Below, piece after piece: positions 1-8,110 of a DNA stretch of 64,000 nucleotides. The translations under genes and the position numbers were made by a program. Under the pieces are notes generated by a model. That model did no database searches. It worked only from the letters and a program-made list of their open reading frames with translations, and had not been told where the DNA came from. Source of the DNA: Flavobacterium aquidurense (GTDB taxonomy: Bacteria > Bacteroidota > Bacteroidia > Flavobacteriales > Flavobacteriaceae); NCBI GenBank assembly GCA_900107365.1, contig FNPS01000010.1, positions 156,122-220,121 of the forward strand, in the 5' to 3' direction. Position 1 is the first letter of the stretch; each line of letters opens with the position of its first letter.

Positions 1-1
1 A

Positions 2-202
2 ATTCAAAATATCTCTCTTGTTCCGGATAAAGATGGAAATCTGCTCCTGGATGTTGCGCTTCCAAACGGATTATTGACATCCTACAACAAACAAATTGTA
101 TTTCAGCAGGAAATGAAAGGTAGCGCTGAAATCGTAACGGAAGATTTACGATTGATTGAAAGAATTTTGTATCAGTTCAAGAGTATTTTTGAACAAGTTT
201 AA
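2..202 (+). CDS. HlyD-family secretion adaptor, C-terminal fragment
   Basis: The window opens inside this gene; the last 66 codons are visible, in the frame starting at base 2, and end in TAA. The tail contains GSAEIVTEDLRLIERI followed by a YQF-KSIF-like end. From family knowledge this is the usual C-terminus of HlyD-type membrane-fusion adaptors that work with peptidase-containing ABC exporters of bacteriocin-like peptides in Bacteroidetes. The adaptor would span the periplasm and link an inner-membrane ABC exporter to an outer-membrane channel. The partner genes would lie to the left of the window. Its stop is only 2 bases from the stop of the convergent trmN6 gene. The call rests on a short tail, so another HlyD subfamily is possible. 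Confidence 0.65.
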   Translation: MQNISLVPDKDGNLLLDVALPNGLLTSYNKQIVFQQEMKGSAEIVTEDLRLIERILYQFKSIFEQV

Positions 203-204
203 AA

Positions 205-918
205 TTACATCTTCAAATAAAAATCCTTCGTCAATTCTATATATTCAGCAGTATAAACGTGTCTGTCAATTTCGATAATTAATTCGTCGATCTCAATGTC
301 TGGAGTTTCATTTCGGCTGAAAGCCAACAAACTGCGTTTGATTTCAGATTTTGGAGTTCCTTTTACACGTGTAATTTTTGTTGGATACAATTCCGATTCT
401 TTGGCCAAAGCGATGAATTTTTCTTCTTCTTTAAAAGGAATAATCAAGGCAAATATGCCGTTTTCAGAAAGCAATAAATCTGCCGCTTCAACAAGTTCTT
501 CAAAAGGCATTGCATCCTGAAAGCGAGCTAAATCACGCTGTTCGTTTTCAGTTTTATAATCTTCAGCATAAAAAGGTGGATTCGAAATAATCAGGTCGTA
601 TTCGTCTTCGGGTTCTTCAATAAATTCATCTAAACCGGCATGAAAACAAAATAAGCGATCTCCCCAAGGTGAATTTTCAAAATTTTCGACTGCCTGTTCA
701 TACGCATCCTCGTCAATTTCCAGCGCATCAATTTGTTCTGCATGAGTTCGCTGAGCCAGCATTAAAGCTATAATTCCAGTTCCCGCACCAACATCTAAAA
801 CGCTAAACGGATTATGATTTACAGGAGCCCAGGCACCTAATAAAACACCATCGGTTCCTACTTTCATAGCGCAGCGATCTTGATTGATAGAAAATTGCTT
901 AAAAGTAAATTTAGACAT
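205..918 (-). CDS. trmN6: tRNA1(Val) (adenine-37-N6)-methyltransferase
   Basis: Cytoplasmic SAM-dependent methyltransferase expected to make m6A37 in tRNA-Val(1). The 237-residue protein has the class I SAM-binding loop LDVGAGTGII (about residues 41-50), an acidic strand end (ALEIDE, about 65-70) and the N6-adenine methyltransferase signature NPPF at 113-116. The N-terminal half-motif KVGTDGVLLGAW (about 19-30) is typical of the YfiC/TrmN6 branch and separates it from DNA adenine methylases. Length matches the family. It ends tail to tail with the partial adaptor gene and lies upstream of no obvious operon partner; rimM ends 67 bases upstream of its start. Confidence 0.88.
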   Translation of the reverse strand: MSKFTFKQFSINQDRCAMKVGTDGVLLGAWAPVNHNPFSVLDVGAGTGIIALMLAQRTHAEQIDALEIDEDAYEQAVENFENSPWGDRLFCFHAGLDEFIEEPEDEYDLIISNPPFYAEDYKTENEQRDLARFQDAMPFEELVEAADLLLSENGIFALIIPFKEEEKFIALAKESELYPTKITRVKGTPKSEIKRSLLAFSRNETPDIEIDELIIEIDRHVYTAEYIELTKDFYLKM

Positions 919-985
919 AGCTAAAGATTTAAATAAAATTTAAGTAGAGGAAGACTGAAAACTGTGACCGAAAACTGAAAACTTA

Positions 986-1510
986 TTACAAGTACATCTC
1001 AACCAACCCTTCCGGCAAGTTCATAATAACCTTTTTATTTTCACGATCAATTTTTACAAGGAAATGGTCGATCATCGGAATTAACATTTCGATTTCGCCA
1101 TTAAGAACTTCAAAAAGAGGTTGTGCAGTCGTATCGTTGACAGCAACTATTTTTCCAAAAACGCCTAAGCGCTGGTCTTCGATTTCAAAACCGATAACTT
1201 CATGGAAATAAAATTTGTTACCGGAAAGTTTTGGTAACATACTTAATGGAAGATAAATGGCATTTCCCATAATGGCATCTGCATCTTCTTCGGTATTCAT
1301 ATCTTCAAAACGAATTCTAAGAAAGTCGTTTTTGTGCAAAGAACTTTTTTCAATAAAAAAAGGAACCAGGTGTTTGTTGCATTCAACAAACACTGATTCC
1401 AGATTTTCGTATAACTCAGGTTCGTCCGTGTCTAAATAGGCCAGGACTTCACCTTTGAAACTAAATTTTTTAGCGATTTTACCTAAATAAAAACATTCTT
1501 CTTTACGCAT
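986..1510 (-). CDS. rimM: 16S rRNA processing protein RimM
   Basis: Ribosome maturation factor that binds S19 on the 30S head and assists late 16S rRNA processing. The 174-residue protein has the RimM N-domain (start MRKEECFYLGKIAKKFSFKGE, glycine-containing barrel) and a C-terminal PRC-barrel part, with FYFHEVIGFEIED near residue 100-112 and a hydrophobic end LPEGLVEMYL. It lies 15 bases downstream of rpsP on the same strand, the usual rpsP-rimM order, so the two are almost surely cotranscribed from the promoter upstream of rpsP. A short spacer with loosely repeated AAAACTG units lies between it and trmN6. Confidence 0.92.
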   Translation of the reverse strand: MRKEECFYLGKIAKKFSFKGEVLAYLDTDEPELYENLESVFVECNKHLVPFFIEKSSLHKNDFLRIRFEDMNTEEDADAIMGNAIYLPLSMLPKLSGNKFYFHEVIGFEIEDQRLGVFGKIVAVNDTTAQPLFEVLNGEIEMLIPMIDHFLVKIDRENKKVIMNLPEGLVEMYL

Positions 1511-1525
1511 TCTCGCTAGCTAAAA

Positions 1526-2098
1526 TTATGCTTCAGTTGTTTCGTTATTTTCTTCAGCAGCAGGAGCTTCTTCAGTAGCAGCTTCCGCTTCAACTTCAGC
1601 AACTTCTTCTTCAACCGCAGGAGTTGCAGCAGCGATAGCATCAGCTTCAGCCTGAGCCGCAGCAGCTAAACGTTTAGCGTTAACTTCTTGTTCTGCTTTA
1701 AAAGCTTTAGCTTTAGCATCAGCTTGCGCTTTTGTTAAACCGTCTTTTTTAGCATCAACTTTTCCAGCTTTAGCATCTAACCAGGCAGCTAATTTAGCAT
1801 CAGCTTGCTCTTGAGTTAAAGCACCTTTACGAATACCTCCATCAAGGTGGTGTTTCAATAAAGCACCTTTGTAAGAAAGAATTGCTCTTGCAGTATCAGT
1901 TGGTTGTGCACCATTGTGTAACCATTTTACAGCGCTATCAATGTTTAATTCGATAGTTGCAGGGTTTGTGTTTGGATTGTAAGTACCGATTTTCTCTAAG
2001 TATTTACCATCTCTTTTTGAGCGTGCATCTGCAGCTACAACCCAGTAAAAAGGTTTTTGTTTTTTACCGTGTCTTTGTAATCTAATTTTTACTGACAT
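1526..2098 (-). CDS. rpsP: 30S ribosomal protein S16 with long C-terminal extension
   Basis: Small-subunit ribosomal protein S16. The core occupies about residues 1-85 (MSVKIRLQRHGKKQKPFYW at the start, RDGKYLEKIGTYNPNT near 29-44, and a TDTARAIL segment). The protein then continues for about 100 more residues rich in Ala, Lys and Glu, first basic (KAGKVDAKKDG) and then strongly acidic (EEEVAEVEAEA, then EEAPAAEENNETTEA at the end). Classical S16 is only about 80-90 residues; long low-complexity tails are known in Bacteroidetes S16. First gene of the rpsP-rimM operon, preceded by a TATCTTTG promoter element about 50 bases upstream of the start. Confidence 0.95.
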   Translation of the reverse strand: MSVKIRLQRHGKKQKPFYWVVAADARSKRDGKYLEKIGTYNPNTNPATIELNIDSAVKWLHNGAQPTDTARAILSYKGALLKHHLDGGIRKGALTQEQADAKLAAWLDAKAGKVDAKKDGLTKAQADAKAKAFKAEQEVNAKRLAAAAQAEADAIAAATPAVEEEVAEVEAEAATEEAPAAEENNETTEA

Positions 2099-2147
2099 AA
2101 TCTTATGATTAAATTTTGAGGTACTCGACCTCTGTTAATTAAGGGCG

Positions 2148-2155
2148 CAAAGATA
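2148..2155 (-). promoter_or_regulatory. Promoter -7 element for rpsP-rimM
   Basis: On the minus strand the sequence reads TATCTTTG, an exact match to the Bacteroidetes -7 consensus TAnnTTTG, about 50 bases upstream of the rpsP start. A TTTG further upstream (2181-2184) is 25 bases away, longer than the usual 19-21, so the -33 box is uncertain. Confidence 0.65.
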
Positions 2156-2268
2156 TAATTTTTTTATGAATTATGCGTTTCAAACAGTATTAAAAATATT
2201 TAAGATGAATTTTTGTCATTTTTCTAAGGTTTTAGATCCAAATTTTTAAATATTTATTTCAAATAAGG

Positions 2269-2276
2269 TACTTTTG
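2269..2276 (+). promoter_or_regulatory. Promoter -7 element for the lipoprotein gene
   Basis: TACTTTTG matches TAnnTTTG exactly, 17 bases before the ATG at 2294. No clear -33 TTG at the usual spacing. It is divergent from the rpsP promoter about 115 bases away. Confidence 0.55.
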
Positions 2277-2293
2277 CACCAAATTCATTCGAT

Positions 2294-2776
2294 ATGAAAA
2301 AAATCTTTTATTTTTTATCACTTCTTTTTGTCGTTACATCTTGTACCGAAGACATAAAATTCAATAATCCGGCTTTTCAAACCTTAAAAGATAATGTTTT
2401 TTGGAAGGGTATTGGCTATAAAGCCTACTCTGTAACCAATGGGAATATGGTTGTTGAAGGTACTTTAGGGTACGAAAAAGTGATTTTGCAAATACCGTCT
2501 CCTATAGTATCAACATACACTTTAGGAATCGATAATATTACAAAGGCATCTTATTCAAATACTTTTCCAGGACAATTAGCAGAATTTAGTACTGGAGAAG
2601 ACAAAGGAAATGGTCAGATTGTGGTTACGGAATTCAATACGGAAACAAATACAATTTCGGGCACATTTAGATTTAGTGCCATTAATAAAGATGAAACTAA
2701 TACTGAAAATCCTAAAGTTACTTTTACAGAAGGTGTTTTCTATAAAGTTCCTGTTGCTCGTACTATTGAATATTAA
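2294..2776 (+). CDS. Putative lipoprotein, DUF6252-like
   Basis: Small exported protein of 160 residues. It starts with a lipoprotein signal peptide (MKKIFYFLSLLFVVTSC, lipobox VTSC with Cys17) and is therefore probably membrane anchored. The rest is mainly beta, with a conserved-looking segment SGTFRFSAINKDET near 124-137 that resembles the GTF-F-A motif of the DUF6252 family of flavobacterial lipoproteins. No catalytic residues can be pointed out. It stands alone between the rpsP operon and the RRM gene, with its own promoter element. Function unknown; the family name is from memory of the motif and not certain. Confidence 0.6.
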   Translation: MKKIFYFLSLLFVVTSCTEDIKFNNPAFQTLKDNVFWKGIGYKAYSVTNGNMVVEGTLGYEKVILQIPSPIVSTYTLGIDNITKASYSNTFPGQLAEFSTGEDKGNGQIVVTEFNTETNTISGTFRFSAINKDETNTENPKVTFTEGVFYKVPVARTIEY

Positions 2777-2909
2777 GTATTTATCTGCAATTGCTTGTTT
2801 TTAGTGAATTTTGCTTTTTTAAATCAAAATAAAAACATAAATAAACTAATATATAGTAGATTACGAAAAAATAAGACTACATTTGCTACATTATTATAAA
2901 TAAGTACAT

Positions 2910-3269
2910 ATGAACATTTTTGTTGGAAGCCTTCCATTCAGTATTGAGGAAGCAGATTTAAGAGAGTCTTTCGAGGCTTACGGAGCAGTAGATTCAGTTA
3001 AAATCATTACTGATAAATTTACAGGAAGAAGCAAAGGTTTTGGTTTTGTTGAGATGCCAAACGACGCTGAAGCTCAAAAAGCAATTGATGAATTGAACGG
3101 AGCTACTGTTCAAGGTCGTGCAATTGTGGTTAATAAATCTGAACCGAAACCTGAAGGTGAAAGAAGAAGCTTCAATAATAACAGCCGTGGTGGAGATTCA
3201 CGCGGAGGTTATGGTGGAGGAAACAGCCGTGGTGGAAATGACCGTGGTGGTAACAGAGGAGGATATTAA
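2910..3269 (+). CDS. RRM-domain RNA-binding protein, Gly/Arg-rich tail
   Basis: Cytoplasmic single-stranded RNA-binding protein of 119 residues. One RNA recognition motif covers about residues 1-80, with RNP-2 (NIFVGSL, 2-8) and RNP-1 (SKGFGFVEM, about 42-50), both with the aromatic residues that stack on RNA. The C-terminus (about 88-119) is an RGG-like low-complexity tail of SRGG, YGGG and DRGG units. This is the layout of the cold-inducible RRM proteins found in Bacteroidetes and Cyanobacteria, which are thought to act as RNA chaperones. A strong terminator follows 20 bases after the stop, so it is a single-gene unit. Confidence 0.9.
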   Translation: MNIFVGSLPFSIEEADLRESFEAYGAVDSVKIITDKFTGRSKGFGFVEMPNDAEAQKAIDELNGATVQGRAIVVNKSEPKPEGERRSFNNNSRGGDSRGGYGGGNSRGGNDRGGNRGGY

Positions 3270-3288
3270 TATTTTTTTCTAAATATAT

Positions 3289-3321
3289 AAAAGGGATCAA
3301 CGAAAGTTGATCCCTTTTTTT
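3289..3321 (+). terminator. Rho-independent terminator after the RRM gene
   Basis: Perfect hairpin with arm AAAAGGGATCAAC (3289-3301), loop GAAA, and complementary arm running into a T-run ending at 3321. Confidence 0.9.
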
Positions 3322-3351
3322 ATGTGGTAAATAATTTTGTTTCAGGTTTAT

Positions 3352-3540
3352 TTTGTTTCAGGTTTCAAGTTGGATAAACCTAAAACCTTTGTTTGTCCTT
3401 TTTAAGAATATTTTTCCGTAAAGATTCAGAAGTGAATCTAACGCAAAGGAAAGACGCATTTCTGTGCGCCTCTACATGAAATAAGATTAACTATAAGTTC
3501 AGGTTTCAGGTTCCAACAATAACTTGAAACCTGAAACAAA
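3352..3540. repeat. 20-bp inverted repeat pair between RRM gene and leuB
   Basis: Arms 3352-3371 and 3521-3540 are perfect reverse complements (core GTTTCAGGTTTCAAG). The right arm ends 5 bases from the leuB stop. The spacer has no coding sequence; GTTTCAGGTT is also repeated just before the left arm. No other feature is visible between 3322 and 3545. Confidence 0.8.
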
Positions 3541-3545
3541 TAAAA

Positions 3546-4607
3546 CTATAGATTCGCTACCAACCAATCTCCAACTTCGCTGGTTTTGTATGCTTTTGAT
3601 CCTTTTGGAGCTAAATCTTCAGTAACAATTCCTTGTTCTAATGATTTGTTTACAACTGCTCTAATCGCTTCAGCTTCATCTTTTAATCCAAAAGCATCTT
3701 CGAACATCATCGCTGCAGATAAAATAGTCGCTAACGGATTAGCAATATTTAATCCGGTTGCTTGTGGGTAAGATCCGTGGATTGGTTCGTATAAGGAAGT
3801 ATGTTCTCCAACAGAAGCAGAAGGCATTAATCCCATAGAACCTGAAATTACAGAAGCTTCGTCAGTTAAAATATCTCCAAATAAGTTTTCTGTAATCAAT
3901 ACGTCATAAGAGTTTGGCCATTGCACCAAACGCATTGCAACAGCGTCAACAAATTCATATGAAACCGTAACTTCAGGATAATCTTTTTCCATTGCCTGAA
4001 CTGTTTCTCTCCATAAACGGGATGTTTCCAATACGTTTGCTTTATCAACACAACAAAGTTTTTTACTTCTTGTCATCGCTAATTCAAAACCTTTTTTAGC
4101 TAAACGCTGAACTTCAGCTCTTGTGTAAACACAATTGTCAAAAGCAGTTTCTCCACCGTCTCTTCTTCCTTTTTCTCCAAAGTAGATTCCGCCAGTTAGT
4201 TCTCTTAAGAAAACCAAATCAGTTCCTTCGATTCTTTCTCTTTTTAAAGGAGAATTATCAATTAAAGAAGGGAAAGTAAATGTTGGACGTACGTTAGCGA
4301 ACAACCCTAATTTTTTACGCATTAATAATAATCCCTGCTCCGGACGAACTGGTGCGCTTGGATCATTATCGTATTTTGGGTGACCAATTGCTCCAAACAA
4401 AACAGCATCGGCAGCCATACAAACTTCGTGTGTTTCATCAGGATAAGGAACTCCAACGGCATCAATTGCACAAGCTCCGGTTAAGGCTGGTGTCCAGGTT
4501 ATTTCGTGATTGAATTTTTTTGCAATCGCATCAGATACTTTTACAGCTTCATTAATTACTTCTGGTCCGATTCCGTCACCGGCTAAAAGGGCTATGTTAA
4601 ATTTCAT
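3546..4607 (-). CDS. leuB: 3-isopropylmalate dehydrogenase
   Basis: Cytoplasmic NAD-dependent enzyme that oxidises and decarboxylates 3-isopropylmalate to 2-ketoisocaproate in leucine synthesis. The 353-residue protein shows the family features: LLAGDGIGPEV at the N-terminus, FGAIGHPKYDND (about 71-82), RELTGGIYFGEKGRRDGG (about 135-152) with substrate-binding arginine and tyrosine, and the metal/NAD region ITENLFGDILTDEAS (about 239-253). Length is normal. Last gene of the leu operon, separated from the upstream synthase gene by a 247-base spacer made of short repeats. Confidence 0.97.
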   Translation of the reverse strand: MKFNIALLAGDGIGPEVINEAVKVSDAIAKKFNHEITWTPALTGACAIDAVGVPYPDETHEVCMAADAVLFGAIGHPKYDNDPSAPVRPEQGLLLMRKKLGLFANVRPTFTFPSLIDNSPLKRERIEGTDLVFLRELTGGIYFGEKGRRDGGETAFDNCVYTRAEVQRLAKKGFELAMTRSKKLCCVDKANVLETSRLWRETVQAMEKDYPEVTVSYEFVDAVAMRLVQWPNSYDVLITENLFGDILTDEASVISGSMGLMPSASVGEHTSLYEPIHGSYPQATGLNIANPLATILSAAMMFEDAFGLKDEAEAIRAVVNKSLEQGIVTEDLAPKGSKAYKTSEVGDWLVANL

Positions 4608-4615
4608 TTTTTTTT

Positions 4616-4853
4616 AAGGTTCTAAGGTTCTGAGATACTAAGGTTCTAAGTTTTTTTTCTTAGTATGTGAGAATCTTTATTTATAATTTTTTTAAAGGTT
4701 CTAAGTTTCTGAGTTGCTAAGTTTCTGAGATTTTTTCTTTAGAGTCTTAGTAACTTGATGATAAATTACTTTTTTAAGGTTCTGATTCGTTAAGATTCTA
4801 AGCTCAAAGAAAAAATCTTAGAACCTTAGAACCTTAGCATCTTAGTACCTTAG
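4616..4853. repeat. Short-period repeat with imperfect inverted arms (AAGGTTCTAAG family)
   Basis: The spacer between leuA and leuB is made of many 9-10 bp units of the type AGGTTCTAAG. The units on the left (4616-4650) are in one orientation and those on the right (4817-4853) are the reverse complement, so the RNA could fold into a long imperfect hairpin. The right arm abuts the TAG stop of the synthase gene. Confidence 0.8.
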
Positions 4854-4854
4854 A

Positions 4855-6375
4855 CTAGGCAATTACATTCAACATCTTTTGCGTTGCAATAATCGCTGCA
4901 ACCGTTTGATCTGAATCTAATCCTCTTGTTTTAAATTCTTTTTCGTTGTTTACCCAGGTAATGATTGTTTCGCATAAAGCGTCAGAACTACTTCCTGGTG
5001 GAATTCGTACTGCATAATCAATCAATTTAGGCAGTGTTAGTTTTTTGCTTTTGTAAATTTTGCCTAAAGCATTCATAAAAGCATCAAACTGACCGTCGCC
5101 CTGAGCACTTTCTTCAATGATTTCGTCATCAATTTTGAGAAGTAAAGTTGTTGAGGGACGCATCCCTTTTGAATGCATTAATACATATGATTCAATAGTA
5201 ATTTTATCCTGATAAGTATGACTGTCCAGAACATCAGAAATAATGTATGGCAAATCTTCTTTGGTAACGGTTTCTTTTTTATCGCCTAATTCGATGATTC
5301 TTTGGGTCACCAATTTCAAATCTTCCTGATTTAATTTCAAACCTAATTCCTGAAGATTTTTCTCGATATTGGCTTTTCCAGACGTTTTTCCTAAGGCATA
5401 TTTTCGTTTTCTTCCAAAGCGCTCCGGAAGAAGATCATTAAAATATAAATTGTTTTTATTATCTCCGTCAGCATGAATTCCGGCAGTTTGTGTAAAAACA
5501 TTATCACCAACAATAGGTTTGTTAGCAGGGATTCTGTATCCTGTAAAAGTTTCTACCAGTTTGCTTACAGAATACAAAGAAGTTTCTTTGATATTGATAC
5601 TAACTTCAGGTAAATAGTCATTTATAACGGCAACAGTACTTTCAAGAGGTGCATTTCCTGCTCGTTCTCCCATTCCGTTTACCGTTACGTGAAGTCCGTT
5701 TATGCCTGCTTTTACAGCTTCCATAACATTGGCGACACTTAAATCGTAATCGTTATGAGCATGAAAATCAAAATGAATTTGAGGATATCTTGCTCTGATT
5801 TTTGAAAGGAATTCGAAAGTCAGGGACGGAATTAAAACACCTAAAGTGTCGGGTAATAAAATTCTTTTAACGGGTTGCGTTGCTAAGAAGTCCAGAAATT
5901 GAAAAACATAATCAGGCGAATTTCTCATTCCGTTGCTCCAATCTTCTAGGTAAACATTGGTTTCAATATTATTTTCTTTTGCTAAAGCAATGATTTTCTC
6001 GATTTCAGAAAAGTGTTGTTCAGGAGTTTTTTTTAATTGGTGCGTTAAGTGATTCATTGAACCTTTGGTTAATAAATTTTGGACTTTGGCGCCTGCTTTT
6101 TTCATCCATTCTATGGAAACTCCTCCGTCTACAAACGAAAGAACTTCAATTCGGTTGATGTAACCTCGTTCTTCAGCCCAGGTTGTAATGCCTTTTACAG
6201 CTTGAAATTCGCCTTCGCTTACGCGGGCAGAAGCAATTTCGATTCGATCAATATTTAATTCCTCCAACAATAATTGTGCAATGGTCAATTTTTCTGCAGC
6301 AGAAAATGATACTCCAGACGTTTGTTCACCGTCACGAAGCGTCGTATCCATTATTTCAATTTTTCTTTTTTCCAT
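4855..6375 (-). CDS. leuA: 2-isopropylmalate synthase / citramalate synthase family, with regulatory domain
   Basis: Cytoplasmic Claisen-type condensing enzyme, most likely joining acetyl-CoA and 2-ketoisovalerate as the first step of leucine synthesis. The 506-residue protein has the HMGL-like TIM barrel with IMDTTLRDGEQTSGVSFS at the start, metal-binding DFHAHNDYDLSVAN (about 203-216) and GMGERAGNAPLES (about 234-246), followed by a C-terminal LeuA dimer/regulatory domain ending at PGSSSDALCETI. The closest alternative is (R)-citramalate synthase, which shares this layout; location among leuC, leuD and leuB favours the leucine role. The regulatory domain suggests feedback inhibition by the end product. 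The TAG stop lies at the edge of the flanking repeat. Confidence 0.85.
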   Translation of the reverse strand: MEKRKIEIMDTTLRDGEQTSGVSFSAAEKLTIAQLLLEELNIDRIEIASARVSEGEFQAVKGITTWAEERGYINRIEVLSFVDGGVSIEWMKKAGAKVQNLLTKGSMNHLTHQLKKTPEQHFSEIEKIIALAKENNIETNVYLEDWSNGMRNSPDYVFQFLDFLATQPVKRILLPDTLGVLIPSLTFEFLSKIRARYPQIHFDFHAHNDYDLSVANVMEAVKAGINGLHVTVNGMGERAGNAPLESTVAVINDYLPEVSINIKETSLYSVSKLVETFTGYRIPANKPIVGDNVFTQTAGIHADGDNKNNLYFNDLLPERFGRKRKYALGKTSGKANIEKNLQELGLKLNQEDLKLVTQRIIELGDKKETVTKEDLPYIISDVLDSHTYQDKITIESYVLMHSKGMRPSTTLLLKIDDEIIEESAQGDGQFDAFMNALGKIYKSKKLTLPKLIDYAVRIPPGSSSDALCETIITWVNNEKEFKTRGLDSDQTVAAIIATQKMLNVIA

Positions 6376-6419
6376 ATTGATTGTCTATATTTCTTTAAAA
6401 GTGAAATTATAGGTGTTTT

Positions 6420-7208
6420 TTATAGTTTTCCTCTCACTTCATTTAACTTCATCGTCATTGAAAGTGCTGAAGTTTCTATCCAATTATTATATTCTTCGAT
6501 TGCCTTCAGTCTTAATTCTTCTTCCAGGTAGCCTTCTTCGACCATTTGTTTAGAACCTGCAACTTTAGACCAAATTCCTATTTTCGATTTAAAATCAGCA
6601 TCTCCCTCATTGTAAACTTCATCTGAATTTATTTTTTCAATAGAATGAAAACCTGCTTCTTGTAATAATTGAGGCAGATCTTCGGCAATTTTATTATTCA
6701 TTCCGGCATCAGCTCTCCATTTTAAAAAAGTGCTATAAAACTCCTGCATGCTTTCCGGAGGTAGCGGATTCCAGATTAAATTGCTGTGATCATAATCCAG
6801 AATTGATATTTGACCGTTAGGCTTCAATAATGATTTCATTTTTATCAAAGCTTCTTTCGGATTGCTTAACCATTGTAATGTCCTGGCGGAAACAATTAAG
6901 TCGAATTTTATATCTGGGTTGTAATCAAATAAATCAACCGCAATTAATTCTAAATTAGAAACTGATTGATAAGATTCCTGACCACTTTTGATGAAACTTT
7001 CTGTATTGTCGATCCCGATAACTTTTCCGTTTGGTCCAATATTATTTGCAATGTCTCTTGAAATTGAACCTGTTCCGCAGCCAATATCTAAAACGGTTAT
7101 TCCGGGTTGTAAAATCTGAGTTAGATTTCTATAATTTTGGGCTAAATTTCTATCGTTGAATATTTTCGTTGCATTTTCGTCTCTTTCAATATGTTTATTG
7201 CCTTTCAT
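6420..7208 (-). CDS. SAM-dependent class I methyltransferase, substrate unknown
   Basis: Cytoplasmic methyltransferase of 262 residues. The SAM-binding motif VLDIGCGTGSISRDIA is at about residues 39-54, motif II-type VIGIDNTESF at about 63-72, and post-I motif DLIVSARTLQWLSNP at about 102-117; this is the UbiE/COQ5-like small-molecule methyltransferase layout. The gene sits between leuD and the synthase gene on the same strand, an unexpected place for a methyltransferase. A hairpin lies between leuD and this gene, so it may be transcribed only partly with leuCD. No substrate can be read from the sequence. Confidence 0.8.
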   Translation of the reverse strand: MKGNKHIERDENATKIFNDRNLAQNYRNLTQILQPGITVLDIGCGTGSISRDIANNIGPNGKVIGIDNTESFIKSGQESYQSVSNLELIAVDLFDYNPDIKFDLIVSARTLQWLSNPKEALIKMKSLLKPNGQISILDYDHSNLIWNPLPPESMQEFYSTFLKWRADAGMNNKIAEDLPQLLQEAGFHSIEKINSDEVYNEGDADFKSKIGIWSKVAGSKQMVEEGYLEEELRLKAIEEYNNWIETSALSMTMKLNEVRGKL

Positions 7209-7289
7209 TTACAAATAGGATTATTTTTAAAACTTATTTTTTTGTCGGATTCTTTTCTTAAATATTCTTTCGGCCGATTTCATTTAGAA

Positions 7290-7320
7290 AGACCCGACAA
7301 GCTTTGAAACCTGTCGGGCC
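7290..7320 (-). terminator. Hairpin between leuD and the methyltransferase
   Basis: CCCGACA (7293-7299) pairs with TGTCGGG (7312-7318). On the minus strand the hairpin is followed by a T-rich run (TCTTTCT). It could reduce read-through from leuCD; it could also be a dispersed repeat. Confidence 0.4.
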
Positions 7321-7344
7321 TAATAGACTGAATGAGATTTCTTT

Positions 7345-7941
7345 TTAATAAGGAAGTTTATCGGCGAAAGCCACAATATCTTCTTTAATATTTTGTAGAT
7401 AATCAATGTCATCAAAGCCATTAATCATGTTGTTCTTTTTATAACCGTTAATCGCAAAAGATTCAGATTGACCGGTTGCCAATAAAGTAATCGTTTGGTT
7501 TGGTAAGTTGATTTCTAATTCTGTTTTAGGATCAGCTTCGATGGCTTTGAAGATAGTATCAGCAAATTCAGGGCTAACCTGAACTGGCAAAACACCAATA
7601 TTCAAACAGTTTCCTTTGAAGATGTCAGCAAAGAAACTTGAAACTACAGCTCTGAATCCGTAATCATAAACTGCCCACGCAGCATGCTCTCTCGAAGATC
7701 CTGAACCGAAGTTTTTTCCTCCAACAAGAATTTTTCCGCTATAAGTTGAATCATTTAAAACGAAATCAGCTTTTGGAGTATCATCTCCGTTATATCTCCA
7801 GTCTCTGAAAAGATTGTCTCCAAAACCTTCACGTTTTGTAGCTTTTAAGAAACGAGCCGGGATAATTTGATCTGTATCTACGTTCTCAATTGGTAGTGGC
7901 ACAGCACTACTAGTAAGTATATTAAATTTATCGTATGCCAT
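7345..7941 (-). CDS. leuD: 3-isopropylmalate dehydratase small subunit
   Basis: Small subunit of isopropylmalate isomerase, which converts 2- to 3-isopropylmalate with LeuC. The 198-residue protein contains ENVDTDQIIPARFLK (about 19-33) and GKNFGSGSSREHAAWAV (about 75-91), the aconitase swivel-domain signature that holds the substrate. Length is normal for bacterial LeuD. It lies 162 bases downstream of leuC, with a repeat in the spacer. Confidence 0.97.
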   Translation of the reverse strand: MAYDKFNILTSSAVPLPIENVDTDQIIPARFLKATKREGFGDNLFRDWRYNGDDTPKADFVLNDSTYSGKILVGGKNFGSGSSREHAAWAVYDYGFRAVVSSFFADIFKGNCLNIGVLPVQVSPEFADTIFKAIEADPKTELEINLPNQTITLLATGQSESFAINGYKKNNMINGFDDIDYLQNIKEDIVAFADKLPY

Positions 7942-7946
7942 TTTAA

Positions 7947-8110
7947 TTTTAGATTTTTGGATTTTAGATTTTAGATTTTTCTCGTTGTGATGAATTCCTA
8001 ACCGCTAAAATTTTTGTATTAAATAATGTAAATGAATTTTTATTTGAAGAAATTTAGATGAAGATCACTCGCAACAAGAAATCTAAAATCTAAAATCTCC
8101 AATCTAAAAT
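7947..8110. repeat. TTTTAGATT-type inverted repeat in the leuC-leuD spacer
   Basis: Left block about 7947-7990 has repeated TTTTAGATT units then CTCGTTG; right block about 8068-8110 is the reverse complement (CAACAAG then repeated AATCTAAAAT). The right block contains the leuC TAG stop at 8104-8106. Confidence 0.75.
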
